From assembly GCA_030053995.1 (NCBI GenBank), contig JASGCP010000006.1, positions 1-38,071 on the forward strand: a stretch of DNA of 38,071 bases, written 5' to 3'. The notes beneath the pieces were generated by a model. It was not told the DNA's origin, did not search any database, and saw only the letters and a program-made list of their open reading frames with translations. This document shows, piece by piece, positions 9,026 through 17,465 of this stretch. The stretch's first letter is position 1, and the number at the start of each line of letters is the position of its first letter. The translations under genes were made by a program, and so were the position numbers. Source of the DNA: Phycisphaerales bacterium (GTDB lineage Bacteria; Bacteroidota; Bacteroidia; Chitinophagales; Chitinophagaceae).

Positions 9026-12025
9026 TTATTGCAACTTCGGGTGTTCATCCTTAACTTGATGTTGTCCTAAAGGTTTTTTTCTATTAAAATCGACCAATAT
9101 TGGTGCAGCTACAAATATGGATGAATAAGTACCGGTGATAACACCCACAAGCATTGCAAAGGCAAAACCACGCGTTACTTCACCACCAAAAATAAACAAA
9201 ATGAGTATCGTTAAAAACACGGTTAAAGAGGTCATCACCGTACGGCTTAAAGTTTGATTAATAGCGGTATTAATCACTTGCTCTTTAGAATAGCTTGGAT
9301 ACAATTTGCTATCCTCACGGATTCTATCATAAACAATAACCGTATCATTCATTGAAAATCCAATAACGGTCAGCACGGCGGCGATAAAATTTTGATCTAT
9401 TTCTAATGGGAAAGGTACAATCTTTCTAAAAAATGAGAAAACGATGAGTGTAACAAACACATCATGCAGTAGTGATACAATCGTACCAATAGAATAACGC
9501 CAATCTCTAAATCGAATGAAAATATAAAAGCAAATAATAAACATAGCAATAATTGCCGCTTTCACTGCCCCTGCTTTTAAATCATCAGAGATAGAAGGCA
9601 ACACCGTTTGCGAACTCTCCTTATAATTTTTATCGAAATCAGCAAAACTTGTGCCGGCTGGTAAATTAGGCAACAAACCTTGATATAATTTTGTTTCTAC
9701 TAAACTATCGACATTATGACTCGCAAAATCATGAATTTTATAGGCTGTAGTAATATTTAATTGATTATTTGTTCCTATAGTTTTAATGATGGGCGTTTCC
9801 CCCTCAAATATAGCTTTCAGATTATCTCTTATAGCATCAGGGGTAATTGGTTTATCAAATCGTATTGTATAACTTCGACCGCCTGAAAATTCAACCCCTT
9901 TATCAAACCCGTTAAAGAAAGAAGCTATTCCTAAAACAAGCACTACGGCAGATATGATATAGGTATATTTTCTATACTCAATAAATTTAAAGTGTGCATG
10001 TTGAAATATCTTTCTAGAAAAGCTCGTAAAATACTCACGATGTTTTCCACTTTTATTCATGAATAAATCCGTAACCAAGCGGGATACCAATATACCGCAG
10101 AATAAGCTCAAGGCGATACCAACCATTTGGGTTGTTGCAAAACCTAATATAGGTCCTAATCCAAATATAAACAAGATCATCGCTGTTAAAAAGGTTGTTA
10201 CGTGTGCATCCAAAATTGGTGCTAACGATCGTTGATACCCCTGATTCAGTGCAACAAGGTATCCTTTTCCGCGGCTGAGCTCTTCTTTAATTCTTTCAAA
10301 AATGATAACATTCGTGTCCACGGCCATACCGATCGTTAATACAAGCCCTGCAATACCAGGTGCTGTCAAGGTCAAGCCCAAGGCTGCCAAAATGCCCACA
10401 GTAAATAGCAAATTTAATATCAAGGCTATGTTAGCTACCCAACCGCCCGAGTTATAGTATAACAACATCAGAATAAAAATAACCAAGAAAGATATACCAA
10501 AAGCCATCAAACCGCCATGAACAGCTTTAGCACCTAAAGTAGGTCCAATAATTTGTTCTTGAACAATTTTAGCTGGAGCGGGTAATTTACCACTTTGCAG
10601 AATGTCCGCTAAATCTTGAGCTTCTGCTAAAGTATAGTTACCTGTAATTTCTGAATTGCCTTCTGTAATAGGTGTATTCACGTTAGGGGCAGAGTAAACT
10701 GTGTTATCCAGAACGATAGCTATTGGTTTACCTACATTTTTGGTAGTTAAATCAGCCCATAGCTTCGTACCAATTCTATCCATCGTCATTTTAATAGCAA
10801 CGCGTCCGCTTTCATCATAATCTTGCGTAGCAGAAGCAACATGGTCGCCTTCTAAAGGTGCTAGACCATTATCTAAAGTTTTGATAGCATACAACATCAA
10901 AACATTACTAGCGCGCGGGTCTTTACTATCCATTTTACCGTATAAGAACACGCAATTATCTGGTAAGAAGTTCTTAACAAAAGGCGTATTAAGATAGTTG
11001 TCAATTTGTGGTGTATCCTTAGCCAACACATAACCGATGTTAGCAGGCGTATAAGTCTTACCACTCTTATCTTGACTTTGCTGTGCAAACTGTATCAACT
11101 TTTCAATCGGGTATTCATTGGCTTTAAGAACGGTACTATCCATTCGTTGCGTTGCCGTCAATTGCTCATCTAAAGAAGTTTGCAGAGCCTTTTCGCCTTT
11201 TATCAAACTAGCACCTATATCGGCAATTGTATAAACCTCAAAGAACTGAAGATTAGCGGTTGATTGTAAATATTTTCTAATCCTTTCAGGATCATTAACC
11301 CCTGCTAGCTCAATATTAATAATTCCTTTTTGCGGATCAGGATTAATATTCGGTGATGAAAGTCCGTATTTATCAATACGGCGTCTTAAAATTCTAAAAG
11401 TATTATTAAAGGCATTATCACCTTCACCATGTAAGTAGCTTAATACTTTTTCATTATTATCATCTGTTGTGAGTTTACCATTACTTCTTACTAAGAAAAA
11501 TGGTAGCAACCTACCTTGCGGTGCTATTTGTTTATATTCTTGAGCAAAGAGGGTTATTAAATCAGCACGGCTATTGGCTTTAAGTGCAATTGCTCTATCT
11601 AATGCCGTATTAAAAGCAGTATCCTTTGTATAATTAGCCAGTGAACGAATAAGTCCGTCCATACTCACTTCCATAGTAACACTCATACCGCCTTGTAAAT
11701 CTAATCCTAGCACAAGCTCTTTATCTTTAGCTTGTTGATAAGTCGTTAAATGTAAGAAGCCAACTTTTTTATTTTTTGTACTGTCTAATACCCATTGATA
11801 GCGTTGCTTTTTTATATTATCTAAAGTATCGGCATACAAACTTTGTAAATCTTTATTATCAGGGTACTTTACCTGAGGAGACAAATATTTATTTTGAGCC
11901 CATTTATTTACTTGCAATTTAACCGTACCCTCATACTGTTTAGCAATAAGGGTAAACGACAATTGATAAACACAAATAAGAATCAAGGCTATGGTAAAAA
12001 ATTTGATAATTCCTTTAAGTTGCAT
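9026..12025 (-). CDS. secDF: Protein translocase subunit SecDF (fused SecD-SecF)
   Basis: A 999-residue fusion of SecD and SecF, the normal form in Bacteroidota. The SecD half has one N-terminal membrane helix (about residues 8-27), the LGLDLQGGMS motif (106-115), a large periplasmic P1 domain, and a five-helix membrane block from about 503 with GIAGLVLTIGMAVDTNVIIF and ERIKEEL. The SecF half begins near 680, with GVEFSGGRSYTIRF at 710-723 and, near 900, VIGFSMNDTVIVYDRIRED. SecDF uses the proton motive force to pull preproteins through SecYEG. A promoter box lies at 12060-12067. No yajC neighbour is present. The tail is Lys/His/Gln rich. Confidence 0.97.
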   Translation of the reverse strand: MQLKGIIKFFTIALILICVYQLSFTLIAKQYEGTVKLQVNKWAQNKYLSPQVKYPDNKDLQSLYADTLDNIKKQRYQWVLDSTKNKKVGFLHLTTYQQAKDKELVLGLDLQGGMSVTMEVSMDGLIRSLANYTKDTAFNTALDRAIALKANSRADLITLFAQEYKQIAPQGRLLPFFLVRSNGKLTTDDNNEKVLSYLHGEGDNAFNNTFRILRRRIDKYGLSSPNINPDPQKGIINIELAGVNDPERIRKYLQSTANLQFFEVYTIADIGASLIKGEKALQTSLDEQLTATQRMDSTVLKANEYPIEKLIQFAQQSQDKSGKTYTPANIGYVLAKDTPQIDNYLNTPFVKNFLPDNCVFLYGKMDSKDPRASNVLMLYAIKTLDNGLAPLEGDHVASATQDYDESGRVAIKMTMDRIGTKLWADLTTKNVGKPIAIVLDNTVYSAPNVNTPITEGNSEITGNYTLAEAQDLADILQSGKLPAPAKIVQEQIIGPTLGAKAVHGGLMAFGISFLVIFILMLLYYNSGGWVANIALILNLLFTVGILAALGLTLTAPGIAGLVLTIGMAVDTNVIIFERIKEELSRGKGYLVALNQGYQRSLAPILDAHVTTFLTAMILFIFGLGPILGFATTQMVGIALSLFCGILVSRLVTDLFMNKSGKHREYFTSFSRKIFQHAHFKFIEYRKYTYIISAVVLVLGIASFFNGFDKGVEFSGGRSYTIRFDKPITPDAIRDNLKAIFEGETPIIKTIGTNNQLNITTAYKIHDFASHNVDSLVETKLYQGLLPNLPAGTSFADFDKNYKESSQTVLPSISDDLKAGAVKAAIIAMFIICFYIFIRFRDWRYSIGTIVSLLHDVFVTLIVFSFFRKIVPFPLEIDQNFIAAVLTVIGFSMNDTVIVYDRIREDSKLYPSYSKEQVINTAINQTLSRTVMTSLTVFLTILILFIFGGEVTRGFAFAMLVGVITGTYSSIFVAAPILVDFNRKKPLGQHQVKDEHPKLQ

Positions 12026-12059
12026 AAAAAATATGATAAATAATTGTTGGCAAAGTATG

Positions 12060-12067
12060 CAAAGGTA
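12060..12067 (-). promoter_or_regulatory. Bacteroidota -7 box for secDF
   Basis: The minus strand reads TACCTTTG, a full match to TAnnTTTG, 34 nt before the secDF start codon. I see no good -33 TTTG at the expected distance. Confidence 0.5.
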
Positions 12068-12432
12068 ATGAAAAAAAAGTACTTTTGAAAAAGGGGGAAT
12101 GAAAAAGGTGTTTTTAGAAACAGAATCAAAAAATAGTACAGTGCTTATTTGAAAAAGCTATAGCCCACCCAAAAAAGTGATTTGGGATTTATTCGTTCAA
12201 AATTTCTATTGGCACCAACAAATTTTTAATGCACCATTTAGCCAAATTTACTACATTAATCTTTTTAAGAGGTAAAGGCTAAATGCAATATGTAAGTGTG
12301 CCCAAAAAAGTTGCATTTATTACTTGAATATAAGATGTTAGTAATTACCAAACATTAACTACTGCTTTTTTCAATTCTGTTCCAATTTTTTTAATCATGA
12401 TTGTGGGCTATCTAAAAACTATTAATTATAAT
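12068..12432. other. Intergenic region between mrp and secDF with nested inverted repeats
   Basis: No gene is evident here. CATTTAGCC (12235-12243) can pair with GGCTAAATG (12277-12285), or TAAATGCAA (12280-12288) can pair with TTGCATTTA (12311-12319). The two pairings share bases and exclude each other. A 21-codon frame on the minus strand at 12251-12316 covers part of the same segment. Function is unknown; see findings. Confidence 0.3.
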
Positions 12433-13500
12433 TTACATCCCCGCCAGCTTAGCAATACTTCGAACGGTTAAGCCAGAAAAGTTTAAGAAAGCATTTTTAG
12501 AAATAGGATCAGTTTCAGATAAAATAATTGGCTTTCCTTCATCACCTGCCTCGCGAATGGTTTGTACAATAGGAATCTCTCCAAGAAATGGCATGTCATA
12601 TTCAACGGATAAATTATAGCCACCTTGTTTTCCAAAGATGTAGTATTTATTGTTGGGTAGTTCGGCGGGGGTAAAATAAGCCATATTTTCAACGATACCC
12701 AGAACGGGTATTTTATTAGGCAATTGTGCGAACATGGCGATTGCTTTTTTAGCATCAATTAAGGCGACAGGTTGCGGTGTCGTCACTACTACGGCACCTG
12801 TAAAAGGTAAGGTTTGCATTAAAGTAAGATGAATATCGCCTGTACCCGGTGGCATGTCAATGATTAAGTAATCTAAAGCCCCCCAATCGACCTCTGAAAT
12901 AAACTGTTTCACGGCACTACTCACCATTGGTCCGCGCCAAACTACAGCGTCCTTTTCATCAATCAATAATCCTATACTCATCAATTTAATGTTATGCTTT
13001 TCTATGGGAACTATAAATCCCTTCCCGTCAATCGTTCTCATTTTGGGTCGCTCCCCTCTTATACCAAACATAATTGGTACACTGGGACCGTAAATATCTG
13101 CATCCATTAGCCCAACTGAAGAACCGGAAAGTGCCAAAGACAAGGCTAAGTTTGCTGCCACCGTACTTTTTCCCACCCCACCCTTACCGCTCACAACGGC
13201 TATAATATTTTTGATTTGAGGTAGTAATTGTTGAACATCTTTGCGGTGCGACAACACATTCGATTCAAAATTAATATCCACCGTAGCTGATTCTGAAACC
13301 AATAAGCGAATAGCCTGTTCACAGGCCTTCTTCATCATATCCTTCATAGGACAAGCGGGCGTTGTCAGTACAATAGTAAACTCAATACGAGTATCCTTAA
13401 TAGTTAAATTCTTGATCATCTTGAGCGTAACCAAATCGCTTCCTAAATCGGGCTCTTGTACTTGACTAAGTGCTTTCAATACCATTTCTTCAGTAATCAT
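12433..13500 (-). CDS. mrp: Mrp/ApbC-family iron-sulfur carrier P-loop ATPase
   Basis: A 355-residue Mrp/NBP35-type protein. Residues 1-90 form the MIP18/DUF59-like domain (with TTPACPMKDMM). The ATPase domain starts with VVSGKGGVGKSTVAANLA, the deviant Walker A at 105-112, then LMDADIYGPSVP, IIDMPPGTGD and VVTTPQPVALIDA. The family carries [4Fe-4S] clusters to apoproteins. The CxxC pair present near the C terminus of E. coli Mrp is absent: the segment reads VENMAYFTPAELPNNKYYIF instead. From memory this replacement is shared by Bacteroidota orthologs. A TAACTTTG promoter box lies at 13517-13524, 16 nt upstream. Confidence 0.93.
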   Translation of the reverse strand: MITEEMVLKALSQVQEPDLGSDLVTLKMIKNLTIKDTRIEFTIVLTTPACPMKDMMKKACEQAIRLLVSESATVDINFESNVLSHRKDVQQLLPQIKNIIAVVSGKGGVGKSTVAANLALSLALSGSSVGLMDADIYGPSVPIMFGIRGERPKMRTIDGKGFIVPIEKHNIKLMSIGLLIDEKDAVVWRGPMVSSAVKQFISEVDWGALDYLIIDMPPGTGDIHLTLMQTLPFTGAVVVTTPQPVALIDAKKAIAMFAQLPNKIPVLGIVENMAYFTPAELPNNKYYIFGKQGGYNLSVEYDMPFLGEIPIVQTIREAGDEGKPIILSETDPISKNAFLNFSGLTVRSIAKLAGM

Positions 13501-13516
13501 ATCCTAATATTTTATA

Positions 13517-13524
13517 CAAAGTTA
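13517..13524 (-). promoter_or_regulatory. Bacteroidota -7 box for mrp
   Basis: The minus strand reads TAACTTTG, an exact TAnnTTTG match, ending 16 nt before the mrp ATG. A short 5' leader is implied. Confidence 0.6.
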
Positions 13525-13679
13525 GCAGATTTTATGGATTAGTAAGTTTGAAAAATTGATTTAGCCCAAAACCAAAATAGGAAATTTATAGGGCATAAAG
13601 ACGGTAAATTCATACCTTGATACAAGGATGAGTTTTTTTAAGACATAAAAATATCCAGTATAGCTAATTAAATAAAAAA

Positions 13680-13699
13680 GGCAACTTATACAAGTTGCC
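13680..13699 (-). terminator. Intrinsic terminator downstream of the RiPP-like gene
   Basis: GGCAACTT (13680-13687) and AAGTTGCC (13692-13699) form a perfect 8-bp stem with loop ATAC. On the minus strand the hairpin is followed by TTTTTTATT, a good U-tract. It lies about 200 nt beyond the stop of the peptide gene at 13897 and upstream of mrp. Apart from this hairpin and the mrp promoter, the 396 nt gap 13501-13896 shows no gene. Confidence 0.7.
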
Positions 13700-13896
13700 T
13701 TTAGAATTAGCTGATACTATCCATTATCATATATTATCCCTAATAGGTTACTATCCAACGGATACTATGTCCGTTTATATGATTGACGAGTGTATGAATA
13801 AAAACAAGAAAATATAATTTTTGAAAAATAAAAACCATTCTTTTTGTCCATTACGCCACAATTTTCGGTAGCTAACTTATTTAGGATAATGGATGA

Positions 13897-14184
13897 CTAA
13901 TTATCTTGTACCCAAGTTAAACCTCTCATGTGCATGCATGGTGACGTTGGGCACGGATCCTGATCATTATTCGAACATGAACAGGTACCCCCACTAACCA
14001 TAGTGTGCCATAATATCCATGAAGCAAAAAAATTACCACCTGACTTTGTTCTACATGAGGATTGATTTGGTGTTTTGGAGCAAGAGTTGCCATCCTTACC
14101 ACTACCTACAAGATATCTCATTTCGGTTTTTTTTAGGCTAATCCTTAATAATGTAATACCTAAATTTGCTAATTGCTTTGTCAT
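13897..14184 (-). CDS. Putative RiPP (natural product) precursor peptide
   Basis: A 95-residue peptide starting at the ATG at 14184; an in-frame GTG at 14211 would add nine residues. The N-terminal 29 residues look like a Bacteroidota natural-product leader: a short helix (KQLANLGITLLRISLKKTEM) followed by RYLVGSG, where VGSG stands where such leaders usually have a double-glycine. The rest is rich in Cys, Ser, Thr and Gly, with six Cys at 35, 44, 68, 70, 78 and 83, including TCSC and the tail DPCPTSPC. No modification enzyme, peptidase-transporter or immunity gene is adjacent. The class is unknown; it could also be a small secreted Cys-rich protein. No homolog is recalled with certainty. Confidence 0.55.
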   Translation of the reverse strand: MTKQLANLGITLLRISLKKTEMRYLVGSGKDGNSCSKTPNQSSCRTKSGGNFFASWILWHTMVSGGTCSCSNNDQDPCPTSPCMHMRGLTWVQDN

Positions 14185-14324
14185 AAAAAAATTTAATTTA
14201 TTAATAACCACGATAAAATCATATTCCTACTATCCATAAGTTAGACATCATAGACGGCATAAAGTTAAAATAATGTTAAAATGTATTTATGTTTTCTCAA
14301 ATCAACAGTACATGGAATCTTGGG

Positions 14325-14530
14325 GGTCTATGACGAAAAGGGGTGGTAAGTTAGCTCAATTTCATATTGATTACCATTAAGTACCATTAAGCATATAGTC
14401 GTAATGCCCTCTGAGGAATGGCGTTGCAAAACAAGATGAACGAATTGCCCCTTGAAAATGGTGAAGGCAAATATATCAAAGAAAGCTATTGGTAGCGACA
14501 GGACAATAATAAATAAGAGAATATTGGTAA
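14325..14530 (+). repeat. Intergenic repeat, copy B
   Basis: It begins GGTCTATGACGAAAAGGG and continues with TTAGCTCAATTTCATATTGA, then a 10-nt tandem (TACCATTAAG twice, 14372-14391) missing from copy C, then AATGCCCTCTGAGGAATGGC, GTTGCAAAACAAG and GAAAGCTATTGGTAGCGACA. Aligned to copy C at 31984 the two are clearly homologous over about 160 nt, with scattered substitutions. Confidence 0.8.
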
Positions 14531-14598
14531 GCCACAACTAATTAATCATTAAACATTGATAATTAAGCATTAGTCCCGCAGGCTTGATTTTTTCTTTA

Positions 14599-14632
14599 TT
14601 TCTTTCTTTTGTATCAAGACAAAAGAAAGAAA
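14599..14632. repeat. Perfect 14-bp palindromic hairpin
   Basis: TTTCTTTCTTTTGT (14599-14612) and ACAAAAGAAAGAAA (14619-14632) are perfect inverted repeats around the loop ATCAAG. From memory, very similar TTTGTATCAAGACAAA hairpins, often preceded by a GC-containing stretch like the CCGCAGGCTTGA here, are dispersed in intergenic regions of many Bacteroidota. It may also serve as a terminator, since the arms are T- and A-rich. Confidence 0.7.
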
Positions 14633-14684
14633 AATAAGTTTAGAAAACTGAAATACCATTTTTAAGAGGCAATTCGTTAACCAT

Positions 14685-14729
14685 AATCATTAAACATTAA
14701 TTAAGTCCTCCCTGTTGGTCATAAAACCC
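14685..14729 (-). repeat. Repeat end-copy before dapF
   Basis: On the minus strand from 14729 it reads GGGTTTTATGACCAACAGGG, a diverged form of the GGCTCTATGACGAAAAGGG end, then runs into TTAATTAATGTTTAATGATT. The same neighbour sequence adjoins the end-copy at 3451-3493. Confidence 0.5.
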
Positions 14730-14773
14730 AATCTTTTTAGTAAATTGTTTCTTTGTAATCTATGTTATTTTTT

Positions 14774-15559
14774 ATGACACTGAATTTTTCAAAATACACT
14801 GGTGCGGGGAATGATTTAATACTCATTGATAATCGCACGCAAAATATTAAACTTTCAACCCAACAAATTAACAATCTGTGTGATCGTCATTTTGGCATTG
14901 GTGGTGATGGGTTAATGTTACTAGAGAATATAAAAGACTATGACTTCAAAATGACTTATTACAATGCTGATGGATTAGAAAGCACAATGTGCGGTAATGG
15001 CGGTAGATGTATGGTCATGTTTGCCAAGCATCTTGATATAATAAAAAAAACCTGCTCTTTTTACGCAATTGATGGACCGCACGATGCCCATATCATAGAT
15101 GATACAACAGTTGCCCTATCCATGTGTGCTGTCGATATAATCTTACAAAAAAACAACCAATTTATACTCAATACGGGTTCACCCCATCTTGTTACAATGA
15201 CGCAAAACATCGACTCTTTGGATGTATTTACAAAAGCACGCACAATTCGTTATAGTCCTGAATTTGCAAAAGATGGGATCAATGTAAATTTCGTAGAAAA
15301 AATTAATGATCAAGCTATCAAGATTCGTACTTACGAACGCGGTGTTGAAGCCGAAACGCTATGTTGTGGCACCGGTGTTACCGCAGCATCTTTATCACAA
15401 GCAGTAAATTTACCAATTGGACAATATCGTTATTTGATCAAGGCTGTAGGTGGTGAACTACAAGTAACATTTGATAAAATCGACACTAATAAATACAGAA
15501 ATATCAAACTAATTGGCAGTGCCCTTCATGTTTTTTCTGGTACTATATCATTATTATAG
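14774..15559 (+). CDS. dapF: Diaminopimelate epimerase
   Basis: A 261-residue DapF that converts LL- to meso-diaminopimelate for lysine and peptidoglycan synthesis. The N terminus NFSKYTGAGNDLILID is the family start. The two catalytic cysteines are seen in STMCGNGGRC and ETLCCGTGVTAAS, and GIGGDGLM sits between. The two halves are the usual pseudo-symmetric domains. I prefer the ATG at 14774 to the one at 14762, because MTLNFSKYTG fits the family better. A weak TTTCTTTG box (14748-14755) lies 18 nt upstream. No other lysine genes are adjacent. Confidence 0.93.
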   Translation: MTLNFSKYTGAGNDLILIDNRTQNIKLSTQQINNLCDRHFGIGGDGLMLLENIKDYDFKMTYYNADGLESTMCGNGGRCMVMFAKHLDIIKKTCSFYAIDGPHDAHIIDDTTVALSMCAVDIILQKNNQFILNTGSPHLVTMTQNIDSLDVFTKARTIRYSPEFAKDGINVNFVEKINDQAIKIRTYERGVEAETLCCGTGVTAASLSQAVNLPIGQYRYLIKAVGGELQVTFDKIDTNKYRNIKLIGSALHVFSGTISLL

Positions 15560-15581
15560 ACCATTCAATTTTTATAAAAAA

Positions 15582-16148
15582 TTAGTTTTGAAATATACTC
15601 TTCAAAGCAGTCCATATCAGCTTCTTTTCGGCAATAACATGTTCATTAGTATGAAGAAGTCCCTTTAAACTGGGGAACTGCATTACTTTAACCTTATTAA
15701 TTGTATGGAGATGATAATTTACTATGTTTTCTAAATCAGGCTTCAGCGTAGATTTTAATAAAGACCCGAAAATAAGAATTGTATTACTTGCGAAATATTC
15801 AAGAATAGTACTAACCTTAGTATGTTTAGGATTATCCAACAAACTAATCAAGGCAACATCATCGATCGTTAATTGACAACTTAGTAAAATCTTGAGCAAT
15901 AGTTGATATTCAGGTAAGGACATATCAAAAAATTCTTTAATATCAACAAAAACAAGCACCTTCTTACGATGAAGTCCATAATGCGTAAATGTTTTTACGG
16001 TATTATCTTCTTGAATATCGACTTGATCTTGTGTCTTCTTTAATTGATCTGTTTGTTGAACTTCAATTAGCTTATAGAGTCCTTTTTTATACAACAAAGC
16101 AAGTGTACCAGTAGATAAACTATTAGTTTTAGAATTATTTATATCCAT
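15582..16148 (-). CDS. Conserved Bacteroidota protein of unknown function
   Basis: A 188-residue soluble protein with no recognised domain. The N-terminal ~60 residues are polar and low in structure (Gln/Asp/Lys rich). The second half has an ordered pattern: KKVLVFVDIKEFFDMSLPEY, then LLLKILLSCQLTIDDVALIS, ILIFGS, and a C-terminal VMQFPSLKGLL. The motif LLxxCxLxxxDVALI, a strand-helix arrangement followed by an IFG turn, resembles hypothetical proteins I remember from Chitinophagaceae, but I cannot attach a function. It is divergent from ilvE (starts 42 nt apart) and convergent with dapF. Confidence 0.6.
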   Translation of the reverse strand: MDINNSKTNSLSTGTLALLYKKGLYKLIEVQQTDQLKKTQDQVDIQEDNTVKTFTHYGLHRKKVLVFVDIKEFFDMSLPEYQLLLKILLSCQLTIDDVALISLLDNPKHTKVSTILEYFASNTILIFGSLLKSTLKPDLENIVNYHLHTINKVKVMQFPSLKGLLHTNEHVIAEKKLIWTALKSIFQN

Positions 16149-16190
16149 AGTGCTTTTTTTATTGTTAATTTGTACAAATTTATAATAATA

Positions 16191-17261
16191 ATGATCGCGA
16201 TAACAAAAAGTACAAATAATAAATTATCAAAATATAATCTACTGAATGAGCCTATTACATTCGGAACTATTTTTACAGATCATTATTTTGAAGCCACTTA
16301 TGCAAACAGCAAATGGCAGGATGCACATATTAAACCTTTTACAAAATTTTCAACAGACCCTACCCTATCAATATTTCACTACGGGCAGTCTATTTTTGAA
16401 GGATTAAAAGCTTTTAAAACACATGACAACAAGATCAATCTATTCAGACCTTACGAAAATTTTAAAAGGATTAATAGATCAGCCGAGCGCATGGCTATGC
16501 CAGCAATACCAGAGGAGTACTTTATAGAGGGGGCTAAAAAATTAGTGGCATTAGATAGAGATTGGATGCCCAATAAGCCTAATCATTCTTTGTATATCCG
16601 TCCCTTTATGTTTGCCGCTGATCATATTGTTAAAGTAAGGCCGTCTGATACTTTTCAGTTCTTCATTGTTTTGAGTCCTGCTGGACCTTATCATGGTGGC
16701 AACATGAAAATTTTAGTAGAGGATGTTCACACGCGATCGGCACCGGGTGGAACTGGTAGTATTAAGAACGGTGGTAATTACGGATGCAGCATGTTAGCAA
16801 TGAAGAATGCTATGCAAAAGGGATTTGATCAAGTATTATGGATGGATGCTTTTGAACATAAATGGATACAAGAAGTAGGCATGATGAATGTCTTTTTCAT
16901 TATCAACGGCGTTGTTATAACACCAGCCTTGAATGACGGGACTATTTTGCCCGGTGTTACAAGAGATAGTCTTATTACGATCTTTACCAAGATATTACAT
17001 CTCAAAGTAGAAGAAAGAAATATTCATATCGATGAAATCATTGAAAGTTACAAAAACAATACGCTTCAAGAGATTTTTGGTGCTGGCACCGCCGCCGTTA
17101 TTAGTATCATTGACGAACTCAAATACAAAGATGTTCATATTAAATTAAATATCGATGAGCATGACGACCGACTTTATTCAAATAGGGCAAAAAAGATTTT
17201 AAATGATATACGATTAAATATTATGCCCGATACGCACGAATGGTTAGTTCCTGTCTGCTAA
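16191..17261 (+). CDS. ilvE: Branched-chain amino acid aminotransferase
   Basis: A 356-residue fold-type IV PLP enzyme. Landmarks are IFHYGQSIFEGLKAFK (61-76), RPYENFKRINRSAERM, and the PLP lysine in GSIKNGGNYGCS (Lys192), followed by QVLWMDAFEHKWIQEVGMMN and LPGVTRDSLI. It transfers the amino group between Leu, Ile or Val and 2-oxoglutarate in the cytoplasm. The length and the layout match the eukaryote-like BCAT group common in Bacteroidota. I chose the ATG at 16191; a TTG at 16170 in the same frame is less likely. Its products could feed a branched-chain 2-oxoacid dehydrogenase such as the fused E1 at 24101, though the genes are 7 kb apart. Confidence 0.94.
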   Translation: MIAITKSTNNKLSKYNLLNEPITFGTIFTDHYFEATYANSKWQDAHIKPFTKFSTDPTLSIFHYGQSIFEGLKAFKTHDNKINLFRPYENFKRINRSAERMAMPAIPEEYFIEGAKKLVALDRDWMPNKPNHSLYIRPFMFAADHIVKVRPSDTFQFFIVLSPAGPYHGGNMKILVEDVHTRSAPGGTGSIKNGGNYGCSMLAMKNAMQKGFDQVLWMDAFEHKWIQEVGMMNVFFIINGVVITPALNDGTILPGVTRDSLITIFTKILHLKVEERNIHIDEIIESYKNNTLQEIFGAGTAAVISIIDELKYKDVHIKLNIDEHDDRLYSNRAKKILNDIRLNIMPDTHEWLVPVC

Positions 17262-17465
17262 GTATCCTATTATATTGTTGTTTTTTTACTAATAAGAGGC
17301 TTACCAAACTACAAGTAGATACACCGAGTAACGTTCCCATAACAATTAACACCCCGATAATTTTTATTATAAAAGAATAACACCAGTCTTTTACTAATTC
17401 TTCTTAATATATTAACTTTACAAACAGTTACATTCCAAATTTGCATATAGCATTTAATATAATTT

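Larger units (their letters stand above)
14185..14773. other. Repeat-rich intergenic region between the RiPP-like gene and dapF
   Basis: These 589 nt carry no convincing gene. They hold intergenic repeat copy B (14325-14530), a 14-bp perfect palindrome (14599-14632) and an inverted end-copy (14685-14729). The segment between the end-copies at about 14325 and 14729 could be one inserted unit of roughly 400 nt. A 69-codon frame on the minus strand (14328-14537) lies wholly inside the repeat and is not conserved as an open frame in copy C. Confidence 0.6.

Noticed and set aside
12156-12412. Possible insertion element bounded by ATAGCCCAC and GTGGGCTAT
   Set aside because: Only nine bases match, the flanks show no further inverted similarity, and no gene lies between.
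12562-12700. Missing CxxC in Mrp as a sign of gene decay
   Set aside because: The surrounding sequence is intact, and the replacement (AYFTPAELPNNKYYIF) is, as I recall, usual in Bacteroidota orthologs.
14328-14537. 69-codon frame on the minus strand
   Set aside because: It lies wholly inside intergenic repeat copy B. The homologous frame in copy C is interrupted by a stop, and the repeat is conserved as DNA, not as protein.
17262-17410. Minus-strand frame encoding a hydrophobic stretch (IIKIIGVLIVMGTLLG)
   Set aside because: There is no ATG or GTG before the hydrophobic part, no promoter box, and the frame runs into ilvE antisense. AT-rich DNA gives such frames by chance.
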